Source: Sphingopyxis sp. 113P3 (GTDB taxonomy: Bacteria; Pseudomonadota; Alphaproteobacteria; Sphingomonadales; Sphingomonadaceae). From it: a stretch of 64,000 bases of DNA. The translations under genes and the position numbers were made by a program. The notes under the pieces were generated by a model. That model made no database searches, was not told where the DNA came from, and saw only the letters and a list, made by a program, of their open reading frames with translations. Positions 19,216 through 28,282 of this stretch are shown here, in pieces. The first letter of the stretch is position 1; every line of letters begins with the position of its first letter. The DNA lies in the NCBI RefSeq assembly GCF_001278035.1, contig NZ_CP009452.1, positions 343,501 through 407,500 of the forward strand, written 5' to 3'.

Positions 19216-19862
19216 TATTTATTGGCTTCGGCGGGGACCGGGGCAGCTGCGGCATCGGCGGGGGGCGCCGCCGCGTCGCCCTCGGCGGGTGCAGCCTCTG
19301 TATCGGCTGCCGCAGCCTCGGCATCGGCCGCGGGCGCGGCTTCGGGCGGCGGCAGCGGCAGGTTCGACCCCTGTGTATTCAGATAGGCGATCAGGTTGGC
19401 GCGGTCCTCGGGGTTGCTGAGACCCGCGAAGGACATCTTCGTGCCGGGGGCATATTTGCGTGGGCTGGTAAGCCAGGCGTCCATGCCTTCGAAGTCCCAG
19501 TTGCCGGGAACCGACTTCAGCGCATCCGAATAGGCGAAACCCGGGACATGACCATGCGGCTTGCCGAGCGCGCCATAGAGATTGGGACCGATGCCGTTGG
19601 CGCCGCCCGCATTGATCGTGTGGCACGCGGCGCATTTTGCGAACACCGCTTCACCCTTTGCCGGGTCGGCAGCGGCGAGGAGGTTGGCGAGCGGGACAGC
19701 CGATTCGCCCCCGCCTGCGCCGGCGTCGGCGTCTTCGATCGGGAAGCCGGGCTTTTCGGGATTGTGGCTCGCATTCAACATGCCGGTGCCGATCGACAGT
19801 CCAAGCGCGCAAATGCCCGCGAACAAGACCCACCCGGCAATTGTATTGTTGCGATTGTCCAT
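19215..19862 (-). CDS. cycM: Membrane-anchored cytochrome c (CycM/c552-like)
   Basis: The 215-residue product has an uncleaved N-terminal anchor (IAGWVLFAGICALGLSIGTG), a linker, and one class I cytochrome c domain with CAACH, NGIGPNLYGALG and axial Met in GTKMSFAGLSNPED. CycM-type proteins shuttle electrons from the bc1 complex to aa3 oxidase in alphaproteobacteria. The C-terminus is an unusual Ala/Pro/Glu/Asp-rich tail of roughly 45 residues. The start MDNRNN at 19862 is preferred over upstream in-frame codons because the anchor follows directly. It is divergent from pheA, a common alphaproteobacterial arrangement. Confidence 0.88.
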   Translation of the reverse strand: MDNRNNTIAGWVLFAGICALGLSIGTGMLNASHNPEKPGFPIEDADAGAGGGESAVPLANLLAAADPAKGEAVFAKCAACHTINAGGANGIGPNLYGALGKPHGHVPGFAYSDALKSVPGNWDFEGMDAWLTSPRKYAPGTKMSFAGLSNPEDRANLIAYLNTQGSNLPLPPPEAAPAADAEAAAADTEAAPAEGDAAAPPADAAAAPVPAEANK

Positions 19863-20029
19863 GCTTGCAGCCCCGTTCGCTGGCGCCCGCGGAGGGGGCG
19901 CATGATAGGAATTGGCCGCTCCCTTACTGGCGCGCGCGCGGCGGCGCAAGGGGATGAAGTCCGCTCGGCGCAGTTGCGCGCTGCGGACCGTCCGGCTATG
20001 CGCCGCCGCGCACCTGAGGGAAGGCAGAT

Positions 20030-20920
20030 ATGGGCAGTTATTCGGCTTCGGCGCAGCGGTTGGTCGATGAAATGAAGGCGGCGGCGCTCGCTGATCCTGC
20101 GCGCGGCCTTGCCTTTCAGGGCGCGCCTGGTGCGAACAGCGACCTTGCGGCGCGTCAATATGATCCTGCCGCGCTTCCGCTGCCCTGCTATGCCTTCGAG
20201 GACGCGATCGAGGCGGTGCGCGAGGGACGCGTCGACCGCGCGATCATCCCTATTGAAAACAGTCTGCACGGCCGCGTCGCCGACATTCATTTCCTGTTGC
20301 CCGAATCCGGCCTGTCGATCGTCGGCGAACATTTCCTGCCGATCCGCTACGGCCTCATGAGCCGCGATCTGGGCCCGGTCACGCGCGCGATGAGTCACGA
20401 ACAGGCGCTTGGGCAATGCCGCAATTGGCTGCGCGCGAACAATATCTCGCCGGTTGCCCACAGCGACACCGCGGGCGCCGCCGCGTGGGTCGCCGACAGC
20501 GATGAGGTGGGGCTAGCGGCGCTCGCACCGCCGCACGCGGCCGACCTTTACGGGCTGACGCTGCACGGCACCGGGATGGAGGATGCCGACCATAATATGA
20601 CGCGTTTCGTCGTCCTCGCGCGTGAGCCCCTCGCGACGCTGCCCGAGGGTGTACCCTTGATGACCACCTTCATCTTCGAGGTAAAGAATGTGCCCGCCGC
20701 GCTCTACAAGGCGCTCGGCGGCTTCGCGACCAACGGCGTCAACATGACCAAGCTGGAAAGCTATCAGGTGGGCGGAAGCTTCGCTGCGACAACCTTCTAC
20801 GCCGACATCGTCGGCGCTCCGGGCGAAGAGGCGGTTGACCTCGCACTCGAGGAGCTTGATTTCCAGACCAAGTCACTCCGCCTGCTCGGCACCTATCCGA
20901 TGGCGCGGGTGCGCGGCTGA
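20030..20920 (+). CDS. pheA: Prephenate dehydratase
   Basis: The 296-residue monofunctional enzyme converts prephenate to phenylpyruvate. It shows AFQGAPGANSDLAA, the IPIENSLHGRVAD catalytic-domain motif and DHNMTRFVVLAR with the essential Thr-Arg-Phe. The C-terminal ACT domain (FEVKNVPAALYKALGGFA, NMTKLESY) gives phenylalanine feedback; the usual ESRP is ESYQ here. There is no chorismate mutase domain. AGGGAAGG lies upstream of ATG 20030. It converges on the phosphatidyltransferase gene; a short CGGCGC hairpin (20921-20938) separates them. Confidence 0.96.
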   Translation: MGSYSASAQRLVDEMKAAALADPARGLAFQGAPGANSDLAARQYDPAALPLPCYAFEDAIEAVREGRVDRAIIPIENSLHGRVADIHFLLPESGLSIVGEHFLPIRYGLMSRDLGPVTRAMSHEQALGQCRNWLRANNISPVAHSDTAGAAAWVADSDEVGLAALAPPHAADLYGLTLHGTGMEDADHNMTRFVVLAREPLATLPEGVPLMTTFIFEVKNVPAALYKALGGFATNGVNMTKLESYQVGGSFAATTFYADIVGAPGEEAVDLALEELDFQTKSLRLLGTYPMARVRG

Positions 20921-20944
20921 CGGCGCCTCCCAGCGCCGCTGATC

Positions 20945-21634
20945 CTAACCCCCGCGCTGGCGGAGCAGGCGGGCGGTCGCGAAGCTCTGGACGATGAACA
21001 GCGTCACAAGGACGCTGGCGACGACGAGCCCGAACAGGTCGAAGGCTGAAAACTCAGTGCCGAACACCGGCGCGCCCCCTACCAAGGGCATGATCATCGT
21101 CATCGCCATCAGGACAAGGCGAAGTTCGGTCGGCCCGCCTGCCATGTAGGAAAGTCGGAACTCGCCGAGCACCTTCGCTGACAGGAAAGTGTGGATCGCG
21201 AGCAGCAGATAGCCGACCGCTCCCAGTAGCGCGACGTCGAGGCGGAAATAGGGGCTGGCGCCAAGGCCTCCCACGATCAGCACAATGGCAAGCCCGTCTA
21301 CGCTGTGATCGACGAAATAGCCATAAGAGGGGCGCTCGATGTGGCGCCATCGCGCAAGGCTGCCGTCGAGCGAGTCCCCGAACCAGTTCACGATATAGCC
21401 CGCAAGCGACAGCCCCAGCCATTCGTCGTCGATCCAGCTCAGCATGTAGCCCGCCGCGACGAGCACTGCGCCCGCAAAACCCAGCAGGGTCAGTTGGTCG
21501 GGGGTCACCCAGCGGGGAAGGCGCGCGCATAGCCAGTTCAGAATGCGCCGTTCATGGCGCGCGAGAATATTGTGTTGAATGCGCGTCGGCGGCTGGACTG
21601 TCGCCGCCGCGGAACCGGGTAATTTGTCGTGCAT
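20945..21634 (-). CDS. CDP-alcohol phosphatidyltransferase family membrane protein
   Basis: The 229-residue protein contains the complete CDP-alcohol phosphotransferase signature: GDSLDGSLARW, then YGYFVDHSVDG after the standard spacing (D-x2-D-G-x2-A-R-x8-G-x3-D-x3-D). About six hydrophobic helices surround it. The family moves a phospho-substituent from a CDP-alcohol to a second alcohol in lipid synthesis. The acceptor is uncertain (phosphatidylglycerol, phosphatidylinositol-like or choline lipids are all possible). Confidence 0.85.
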   Translation of the reverse strand: MHDKLPGSAAATVQPPTRIQHNILARHERRILNWLCARLPRWVTPDQLTLLGFAGAVLVAAGYMLSWIDDEWLGLSLAGYIVNWFGDSLDGSLARWRHIERPSYGYFVDHSVDGLAIVLIVGGLGASPYFRLDVALLGAVGYLLLAIHTFLSAKVLGEFRLSYMAGGPTELRLVLMAMTMIMPLVGGAPVFGTEFSAFDLFGLVVASVLVTLFIVQSFATARLLRQRGG

Positions 21635-21777
21635 GTCGACCTTTCGTCGATGGCCGTCACATCTGTGTCAGCCAGACGTCACCCGCCGGTCATAGGCCCG
21701 AATGGCGGGCAAGGGAAGGGCGGGCCCTTCCTGCCCTGTCGGCTCGTCCGCCCTGCATGGCGGTTCAACGTTTATCG

Positions 21778-22272
21778 CTAGTCGCGCCAGGGCCCGATTT
21801 CGCCGACTTCCCCCACGGTGCGATAGCGGACTGCGCCGTCGAGCCAAGCGACCTCCCACATCGGTGCGGGGCGTGTCCATTCGCCGATCACGAAGAGCGG
21901 CAGCCGGTTCGCCGCGACGAAGGCGAGATCGTCGTCGGTCGGTCCCGGCATGACAACGCTGGGCTTTTGATGGAGGCGCAAGACGGCCAGCGTGCCGGCC
22001 GGGGGGGCGGGCAGCGATTCGCGGACCGGAAAGCCAAAGCTCGCGCCGACCACCGGATTGCCCCGGTCATCGCGCGCGATGATCAAAATCTTGTCGGCGC
22101 TGCCGAATGGACCCGCCACGGGCTTGCCCACGGCCTTGCGCCCGACGATTGCCGCATATTCGCGGATATCGCTGTCCGCGACCGGTGCGGGCGGCACGGG
22201 CGCCGCTTCGGCGGGGGGCGGGGCGGGCGCGGGAGGCGGGTCGGCAGCAAGGAGAAGCAGAGCCGCGATCAA
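21778..22272 (-). CDS. Small exported protein of unknown function downstream of polA
   Basis: This 164-residue product has a short hydrophobic N-terminus (MIAALLLLAA) followed by a Pro/Ala-rich linker and a compact C-terminal domain (AAIVGRKAVGKPV, GASFGFPVRESL, FVIGEWTRPAPMWEVAWLDG). It looks periplasmic. I do not recognise the family with certainty; the C-terminal domain vaguely recalls DUF4329-type folds. Its ATG overlaps the polA stop (ATGA, 22269-22272), so it is probably translated from the polA message. Confidence 0.6.
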   Translation of the reverse strand: MIAALLLLAADPPPAPAPPPAEAAPVPPAPVADSDIREYAAIVGRKAVGKPVAGPFGSADKILIIARDDRGNPVVGASFGFPVRESLPAPPAGTLAVLRLHQKPSVVMPGPTDDDLAFVAANRLPLFVIGEWTRPAPMWEVAWLDGAVRYRTVGEVGEIGPWRD

Positions 22273-25079
22273 TGCGCGTCGCCCCAGCTCTTGCCAATCC
22301 CGATCTCGACCTCCAGCGGAACCGAGAGGGTCAGGACGGGTTCGGCGGCGCCCATCATCACGCGGCGGATGATCTCGCCCGCCGCTTCGGCCTTCTCTTC
22401 GGGCGCCTCGAAGACGAGTTCGTCGTGGACCTGGAGCAGCATCCTGACATCCGATAGTCCCGCGTCGGCGAGCGCTGCCGGCATGCGCGCCATCGCGCGC
22501 TTGATGAGATCGGCGCTGGTGCCCTGGATCGGCGCGTTGATCGCGGCGCGCTCGCTTCCTGCGCGCTCGTTCTGGCTCGCCGCCTTGATGCGCGGAAACC
22601 AGGTCTTCCGCCCGAAAAGTGTCTCGGTATAGCCCTTGGCGCGCGCGCTCTCGAGCGTGTCGGCGATATAGTCCGAAATGCCGGGAAAGCGCTCGAAATA
22701 GCGGGCGATCAGCGCCTGCGCCTCGTCGGGCGTGATCTCGAGCCGTCCGGCAAGACCCCAGCGCGAGATGCCGTAGAGGATTGAGAAGTTGACGGTCTTG
22801 GCCTTGCCGCGCGTGTCGCGGTTGACCTCGCCGAACAATTCGATCGCGGTCGCGGCATGAATGTCCTGCCCCTGCGCGAAGGCCTCCTTGAGTTCGGGCA
22901 CGTCAGCCATATGCGCAGCGAGGCGCAGCTCGATCTGGCTATAGTCCGCCGCCATCAGCACATGGCCCGGCGCTGCGATGAAGGCATCGCGAATCTGGCG
23001 CCCGATCTCGGTCCGGATCGGAATATTCTGCAGATTGGGGTCGGTCGAGGACAGCCGCCCGGTCTGCGCGCCGACGAGGCTGTAGCTTGTATGGACGCGC
23101 CCGGTCACCGGGTTGATCTGTTCCTGAAGCGCGTCGGTATAGGTCGACTTGAGCTTGGCGAGCTGGCGCCACTCGAGGATCTTGCGCGCAATCGGTACGC
23201 CGTCGCGTTCGAGTCGCTCGAGTTCAGTCTGGTCGGTCGACCAAACCCCGGACTTGCCCTTGCGCCCGCCCTTCAGTCCCAGCTTGTCGAAAAGGATCTC
23301 GCCGAGTTGCTTCGGGCTGCCGATCGCAAAGGGCTGACCGGCCAGGGCGTGGATCTCGCCCTCCATGCGCAACATGTCGTTCGCGAACTCGCCTGACAGG
23401 CGCGCAAGATAGTCGCGGTCGACCATGATGCCCGCGCGTTCCATCCCTTCGACGATTGTCGCCAGAGGGCGGTCGACCATTTCGTAGATGCGGGTGCCGC
23501 CCTCGATCGGCAGACGCAGCTTGAGCAACCGCCACAGCCGCCAGGCGACCTCGGCGTCCTCGGCGGCATAGGCGGTCGCACGGTCGAGTGGTACCTCGGC
23601 GAAGCTGATCTGCGCCTTGCCAGTCCCGCAGATCTCCTTGAAACTCAAACATGTGTGCTCAAGATGAAGCTTGGCGAGCTCGTCGAGTCCGTGCTGGTGC
23701 TTGCCTGCGTCAAGAGCGAAGCTCATCACCAGCGTATCGTCGTAGGGCGCGATGCCGATCCCATGCTGCGCGAGCACGCCGATGTCGTATTTAAGATTGT
23801 GCCCAACCTTCAGCACCGCCTCGTCGGTGAAAAGCGCGTGAAGACGGCCGAGCGCGTCGGACACGGGTATCTGATCGGGTCTTTCGGCGAACATGTCGGT
23901 GCCGCCATGGCCGAGCGGAATGTAGCATGCCTTGCCCGGTCCGGTGGACAGGCTCACCCCCACAAGGGTGCCGGTGACGCTGTCGAGGCTTGCTGTCTCG
24001 GTGTCGACCGCGACGACATGCGCCGCCCGCGCTGCGTCGATCCAGCGATCGAGCGCCTCGATCGTCGTGACGGTCTCGTAGAGCGAGCGATCGATCGCCG
24101 GCATCAGCGGCAGGGCAGGTGTCGATGGCACGGCCGAAGCGGTAAGTGGCGCGGCGTCCTTTCGCGGGAGCGTCGGCGGACCCGAGGGCGCCGTGCCGTT
24201 GTCGAGCTTCGCCGAAAGCGACCGGAAGCCATGTTCGTCGAGGAACCGCTTGAGCGGCTCCGGCGGGATCGCGCCAAGTTTCAGCGCGTCGAGGGGGTCG
24301 GGGAGCGGGCAGTCGCGCTTGAGGTCGACGAGAATGCGGGACAATTCGGCCAAGGCGCGATGTTCGATAAGATTGTCGCGAAGCTTGCTGGGCTTCATCG
24401 TCGCTGCACCGTCGAGTGCTGCGGTCAGGCTGCCATATTCCTGGATCAGCTTGGTTGCGGTCTTGGGCCCGACGCCCCGCACGCCGGGAACATTGTCGAC
24501 GCTGTCGCCCATCAGCGCGAGCACGTCGCCGACGAGTTCGGGGGGGACGCCGAACTTCTCGTTCACCGCCTCCAGCCCGATATGGGCATTCTTCATCGTG
24601 TCGAGCATGTCCACGCGCGGTCCCTCGGCGGGCTCGCGAACGAGCTGCATCAGGTCCTTGTCCGATGACACGATGGTCACGTCCCAGCCCTCGCGTACCG
24701 CGGCCTCGGCATAGCTTGCGATCAGATCGTCGGCCTCGAAGCCCTCCATCTCGATGCAAGGGAGTGAAAATGCGCGCGTCGCGTCACGGATCAGCGGGAA
24801 TTGCGGGACCAGGTCCTCAGGCGGCGGCGGCCGGTTCGCCTTATACTGGTCGTAAATCTCGTTGCGGAACGACTGGCTCGAATGGTCGAGGATGACGGCG
24901 AGGTGAGTGGGCTCTTCGGCGTCATTCAGGTCCTTGGCCAGCTTCCATAACATGGTGGTGTAGCCATAGACCGCGCCGACGGGCACGCCATGGGGGTTCG
25001 TCAACGGCGGCAGGCGGTGATAGGCGCGAAAGATATAGCTGGAGCCATCGACCAGATAGAGATGATTCTTATCGGACAT
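22269..25079 (-). CDS. polA: DNA polymerase I
   Basis: The 936-residue family A polymerase has all three domains. The N-terminal 5'-3' exonuclease (residues 1 to about 290) shows LYLVDGSSYIFRAYHRL, MEGFEADDLIASYA and GPKTATKLIQEYGS. The 3'-5' exonuclease keeps its DEDD residues (VAVDTETASLD, VGHNLKYDIG, AAEDAEVAW), so proofreading looks intact. The polymerase domain has AADYSQIELRLAAHM, RGKAKTVNFSILYGI and LQVHDELVFEAP. It acts in Okazaki maturation and repair. The small exported-protein gene overlaps its stop. Confidence 0.98.
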   Translation of the reverse strand: MSDKNHLYLVDGSSYIFRAYHRLPPLTNPHGVPVGAVYGYTTMLWKLAKDLNDAEEPTHLAVILDHSSQSFRNEIYDQYKANRPPPPEDLVPQFPLIRDATRAFSLPCIEMEGFEADDLIASYAEAAVREGWDVTIVSSDKDLMQLVREPAEGPRVDMLDTMKNAHIGLEAVNEKFGVPPELVGDVLALMGDSVDNVPGVRGVGPKTATKLIQEYGSLTAALDGAATMKPSKLRDNLIEHRALAELSRILVDLKRDCPLPDPLDALKLGAIPPEPLKRFLDEHGFRSLSAKLDNGTAPSGPPTLPRKDAAPLTASAVPSTPALPLMPAIDRSLYETVTTIEALDRWIDAARAAHVVAVDTETASLDSVTGTLVGVSLSTGPGKACYIPLGHGGTDMFAERPDQIPVSDALGRLHALFTDEAVLKVGHNLKYDIGVLAQHGIGIAPYDDTLVMSFALDAGKHQHGLDELAKLHLEHTCLSFKEICGTGKAQISFAEVPLDRATAYAAEDAEVAWRLWRLLKLRLPIEGGTRIYEMVDRPLATIVEGMERAGIMVDRDYLARLSGEFANDMLRMEGEIHALAGQPFAIGSPKQLGEILFDKLGLKGGRKGKSGVWSTDQTELERLERDGVPIARKILEWRQLAKLKSTYTDALQEQINPVTGRVHTSYSLVGAQTGRLSSTDPNLQNIPIRTEIGRQIRDAFIAAPGHVLMAADYSQIELRLAAHMADVPELKEAFAQGQDIHAATAIELFGEVNRDTRGKAKTVNFSILYGISRWGLAGRLEITPDEAQALIARYFERFPGISDYIADTLESARAKGYTETLFGRKTWFPRIKAASQNERAGSERAAINAPIQGTSADLIKRAMARMPAALADAGLSDVRMLLQVHDELVFEAPEEKAEAAGEIIRRVMMGAAEPVLTLSVPLEVEIGIGKSWGDAH

Positions 25080-25112
25080 GGCGCGGGGTGTAGCAGGGGC
25101 GGGCGAGGGGGC

Positions 25113-25610
25113 CTAGCGCGATGTTCCCGGTTTCTTCCGTTCTTCCCGGGCGCGCGGAGCGATGTCGAAATGCATCACGTCCTCGCGCGCGCCGAGCTTG
25201 GTGTAGAGCGCGGTCGCGGGGTCGTCTCCATAGTCGGCCTGGACGAAAATGACCCAGGCTCCAGTCTCTGCGGCGATGTGCTGGAGTTCACCGATCAGGG
25301 CGGTTGCGATGCCGCGGCGACGATCAGGCTCACTCACCGCGAGGTCATAGAGATAGATTTCGCTACGTGCCTGTTCGAGCTTGGGGAGTTCGTAGGCGGT
25401 CAGGCCTCCAACGACTGCGCCTTTCTGTTCGGCAACGAGTATGATGACTGCGTTGTTGCCGAGCTGGCGCGTGAGCCAATTGTCGTCCGGCCGATCGGGC
25501 GCATAGGTCTCGCTATCGCCGAATGCCTCGGCGTAGAGGCAATTGAGCGCGCGCATCGCGGCCGCGTCGGCAGGACCTAAGCGGCGGATCGAGAAATTCA
25601 CGGTGGCCAA
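25113..25610 (-). CDS. GNAT acetyltransferase of the AAC(3)-I type
   Basis: The 165-residue GNAT protein carries the acetyl-CoA loop RRRGIATALIGELQHIA. Its pattern closely follows aminoglycoside 3-N-acetyltransferase I: YELPKLEQARSEIYLYDLAV, then VQADYGDDPATALYTKLG and a terminal EDVMHFDIAP. In resistant bacteria such enzymes acetylate gentamicin-type drugs; chromosomal homologues may have other substrates. The neighbourhood (polA and a GFA gene, before the island) shows no integron or IS, so it looks native. Its start overlaps the GFA gene's end by 13 bases, suggesting cotranscription. Confidence 0.82.
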   Translation of the reverse strand: MATVNFSIRRLGPADAAAMRALNCLYAEAFGDSETYAPDRPDDNWLTRQLGNNAVIILVAEQKGAVVGGLTAYELPKLEQARSEIYLYDLAVSEPDRRRGIATALIGELQHIAAETGAWVIFVQADYGDDPATALYTKLGAREDVMHFDIAPRAREERKKPGTSR

Positions 25611-26083
25611 TTCTCGGTGTCGTGATCGGGATGCTGATGACGGCTCGCGCGAATGGCTTCGGCCTCGGAGGGCATCACCTCTTCGGTCGCGCTGTCGCCG
25701 GGCAGCGCGGCGAGGCTGTCGAACCAGGACAGGCGTGCCTCTACGCCATATTGTCGGCGGGGGGCAAAGCGTGCGGGTTCGTCGAGCGAGCCGGTCGTCA
25801 CGTTCAGATAATCGGCGCCAAGATAATTATAGTAGAGCGGCGTCCCGCAGTCGCGGCAAAAGCCGCGTTCGACCGGATCGGAACTCTTGAAGGCCGCGGG
25901 CTTGCCTCGTGTCCAGGCCAGCGCGTCGCGGGGTATCCCGACGAGCGCGGCGAAGTAATTGCCGACCGCTTTTTGACACATGCGACAGTGACAGATGTGC
26001 GAGGTGTCGAGCACCGCGGTGGCATGATAGCGCACCGCCCCGCACTGGCACCCGCCCGAGACTTCGATTTCGATCCTCTTCAT
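25598..26083 (-). CDS. GFA family glutathione-dependent/zinc-binding protein
   Basis: The 161-residue protein has the GFA/CENP-V zinc-binding pattern: GGCQCGAVRYH, then HCRMCQKAVGNYFAALVGIP and a second CRDCGTPLYYNY. Family members bind zinc and are called S-(hydroxymethyl)glutathione synthase-like, though most have no proven reaction. ATG 26083 is used because the family starts just before the first Cys pair. It is probably cotranscribed with the acetyltransferase downstream. This is the last recognisably core gene before the island. Confidence 0.85.
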   Translation of the reverse strand: MKRIEIEVSGGCQCGAVRYHATAVLDTSHICHCRMCQKAVGNYFAALVGIPRDALAWTRGKPAAFKSSDPVERGFCRDCGTPLYYNYLGADYLNVTTGSLDEPARFAPRRQYGVEARLSWFDSLAALPGDSATEEVMPSEAEAIRASRHQHPDHDTENWPP

Positions 26084-26360
26084 GGACGCGCATGCTACCA
26101 GAGGCGGCGGTCGCTCACAATCTGCCGCACGGCAAACCGGCCTGGCGGCGGTATCGGCCCATCGTCTCGCCGGCGTCGTCGCCGCCTGACCACTCCCATA
26201 TCCTAAGCGGCTGAACGGGAGATATCGACGTGCCTGAGGGGCAAGGCCGTGCGGTTCGAGCAAGCGGCCGGACTTTCGAGATAGGGCCTATAGAGATAGC
26301 TGCCGCGTCTCGGTCGATATCCCCGACGACCCTGTCGCATGGCTTTCGCACGCCTTGAAC
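26084..26360. other. Non-coding stretch between core genes and first island end
   Basis: I see no convincing gene here. Open frames crossing it lack start signals and family features. The sequence leads into the repeated island end at 26361. Confidence 0.5.
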
Positions 26361-26491
26361 CCGCTTTCAGGATTCGAGGCGCCTTAGCGGTCAGAGATTC
26401 ATGAGCCTTGTCAGCAAGCCTTTCCTGTGTCCAACCCGGCAAGGTGGTGCATTGTGGGTGGCGTCCGAAGGGCCTTGTATCATTCCCACTC
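26361..26491. repeat. Island end / attachment-site repeat, copy A (guaA 3' end)
   Basis: A 131-bp stretch is repeated at 33181-33313; the last ~67 bp differ at only one position. At 26480-26497 the reverse strand reads ACG ATT GAG TGG GAA TGA (T-I-E-W-E-stop), the conserved C-terminus of GMP synthetase. No other guaA sequence is present, as expected when an element that targets the guaA 3' end leaves a short core copy at its far end. The 3' end of guaA is a known hotspot for genomic islands. Confidence 0.65.
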
Positions 26492-26772
26492 AATCGTGCA
26501 AACCCACCTTAAGCCATTGATATCCCATAAAATTATTGCCTTCGGGCGCACAAAAACCGACTACTGGCTAGTCAAAATGTTACGCTATTGATTTTAAAGG
26601 GAAAAAGGGTCGAAAAAAAATTTGTGGGTTTCAAGAACAATCGGCGTCTATCGCCCGTTTGGACCCTGTGAAGGCCACCCCACGGAATAGCCGATTTGTA
26701 TCAGAAAACACCGCTGACCACAATGAGCGACCTGCCTCGAACAAGAGGTCAGTTTGCGTTTGTGCGGATTTG
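26492..26772. other. AT-rich non-coding island end after att copy A
   Basis: This is markedly more AT-rich than the flanks, with no gene. Parts (TTGATTTT near 26590, ATCGGCGTCTATCG near 26640) recur in the equivalent place after copy B (33410-33475), so it belongs to the element end. It finishes at the IS701 target duplication CTAA (26773-26776). Confidence 0.55.
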
Positions 26773-26776
26773 CTAA

Positions 26777-28210
26777 CACTACTTTGGCAGATTATTCGGA
26801 TCGGTCGCTGTAACCAGTTTATTGCAGTGAGGGCAGATCGTCGGTGGCGGTCTTGCGAAGAGGTTGATTATCGCCTGCCTGACGGCAGGCATGGTCGGTT
26901 GCGGCGGCGGTCCCGAGTTTCTTTTTTTTCCGCCCCGCTGCGCTTAGACGGCGGGACTGAAGAAAGGCATAGGCGATCATCGTCATCAGCGCGTGTCGGT
27001 GTAGTCCGGTCCATGATCGGCCCTCAAAGTGGTCGAGACCGAGTTCCTCCTTCAGCTGCTGATGCGCCTGCTCGCAGATCCACCGCGCCTTGATGGCACC
27101 GGCGAGCGCCTTGATCGGCGTGTCGGCTGGCAAGTTCGAGAGATAGTATTTTTGCTCTCCGCTTTCGCGCCGTTCCCCCACCAGCCAGACTTCCTCCTCG
27201 CTGGGCATGGCCTGGACCCGCCCGTCACTCATGCGGTGCCTGTGGCCATCGGCCACCCGGACGCGGCATGCCGCAAATTTACAGGTCAGCTTGCCTTTGG
27301 TCCCGCGTCGCCAGCTGATTTTCTTCCATTTTTCTTCTCCCAGCATCTTTTCGGCAGAAACGGCGGTGCGGTCGGGGACGTGATATTTGCGGCGCCTGCC
27401 TGTTGCTGCCTCGGGAAAGATCAGCCCGGTGTCTGCCGGATAGACATTCTGACGCCGTGACATGCCCACCGCCCACCGCAAACCACGCTCGCTCAGAGCC
27501 TGGCGGAAGGGGCCGCTCGCCCCGTAGCCGGCGTCGGCTAGAACGCAGCCGAACCGAGTGCCCGAGGCAATGACCCGATCGATCTCCTCGATAGCGATCT
27601 CCGGCTTTGTGCGAGCGACTTGTCGCTCCTGGGGGACACGGGCGCGCTCCATGCGGGGGGCGTCGTCCGTCCAGCTTTCAGGCAAAAAGAGCCGCAGGCC
27701 CACCATCACCGGAACCTCCCCGGACGCTAGCGTCACCGAAACGAGGGATTGGCAGTTCGAGGTCTTGCCAAGGGAGGAGGCGTATTGCGCAGCCACGCCG
27801 ACCGAATGACGGCCCTTCTTCGGCAAGGCAGTATCGTCAATGACCAGATATCCCGCTTCGTCTCCAACCAGACGATCGGCTTCCTTCAGAAGAACAGCCT
27901 CGAGCGGCGCACTATCCCACACCCCGTCCGCGACGAAATGATGCAGTTGGTCGTAGCCAAACTCACCATCACGAGCCGCCATCGGCTGCACGCTCTTGCG
28001 GTCACCGGGGCCGATCAATCCCGCGATATAGGCCGGGCACACACGCTTCCGCGCCTTGTGCCGCAACGCCGACAAAAATGGCGTCAGCCAAACCTCAAGA
28101 TCATTGCGCCAATCCTCTGACATCGCCAGCCTCCATAAAAGCTGGCTCCCCATGAATCAGGGAAATCTCCTTTTGGGAATCCCAAAAATCACATTTCTGC
28201 CAAAGTAGTG
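26777..28210 (-). mobile_element. IS701-family insertion sequence, copy 1 (1434 bp)
   Basis: Ends are CACTACTTTGGCAGA at 26777 and its exact inverted form TCTGCCAAAGTAGTG at 28210. It is flanked by a 4-bp duplication CTAA (26773-26776 and 28211-28214), matching the YTAR target habit of IS701. A second copy with an identical transposase lies at 50857-52290 in opposite orientation. It sits upstream of the abiEi promoter. The homologous sequence near the abiEi relic (TTTGCTAA at about 36393) suggests what the site looked like before insertion. Confidence 0.93.
26819..28153 (-). CDS. IS701-family DDE transposase, copy 1
   Basis: The 444-residue transposase has acidic-triad regions (LVIDDTALPKKG, VLADAGYGASG) and a C-terminal QAHQQLKEELGLDHFEGRSW holding the Glu of the YREK-like segment. 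It fills nearly the whole element. The reading frame is intact and the protein is identical to that encoded at 50914-52248, so both copies are probably recent and may be active. MSEDWRND, ten codons in, is an alternative start. Confidence 0.93.
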   Translation of the reverse strand: MGSQLLWRLAMSEDWRNDLEVWLTPFLSALRHKARKRVCPAYIAGLIGPGDRKSVQPMAARDGEFGYDQLHHFVADGVWDSAPLEAVLLKEADRLVGDEAGYLVIDDTALPKKGRHSVGVAAQYASSLGKTSNCQSLVSVTLASGEVPVMVGLRLFLPESWTDDAPRMERARVPQERQVARTKPEIAIEEIDRVIASGTRFGCVLADAGYGASGPFRQALSERGLRWAVGMSRRQNVYPADTGLIFPEAATGRRRKYHVPDRTAVSAEKMLGEEKWKKISWRRGTKGKLTCKFAACRVRVADGHRHRMSDGRVQAMPSEEEVWLVGERRESGEQKYYLSNLPADTPIKALAGAIKARWICEQAHQQLKEELGLDHFEGRSWTGLHRHALMTMIAYAFLQSRRLSAAGRKKKKLGTAAATDHACRQAGDNQPLRKTATDDLPSLQ

Positions 28211-28239
28211 CTAACTACAGCGCAGCAAACCGAGGCTCC

Positions 28240-28262
28240 TTCAAACTGGCGCATAGTTTGAA
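28240..28262. promoter_or_regulatory. Inverted-repeat operator upstream of abiEi
   Basis: TTCAAAC-N9-GTTTGAA, perfect 7-bp arms, ends 20 bases before the abiEi start. The same arms and the same N9 spacing recur before the abiEi relic (36421-36443), while the spacer bases differ. AbiEi antitoxins are known to repress their own promoter through inverted repeats, so this is the probable binding site. Confidence 0.7.
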
Positions 28263-28282
28263 ATCATGCTAAAACACTCACC

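Noticed and set aside
26203..26493. Reverse-strand frame through the att copy A repeat
   Set aside because: The repeat contains the guaA-like tail in another frame; copy B does not keep this frame over its whole length.
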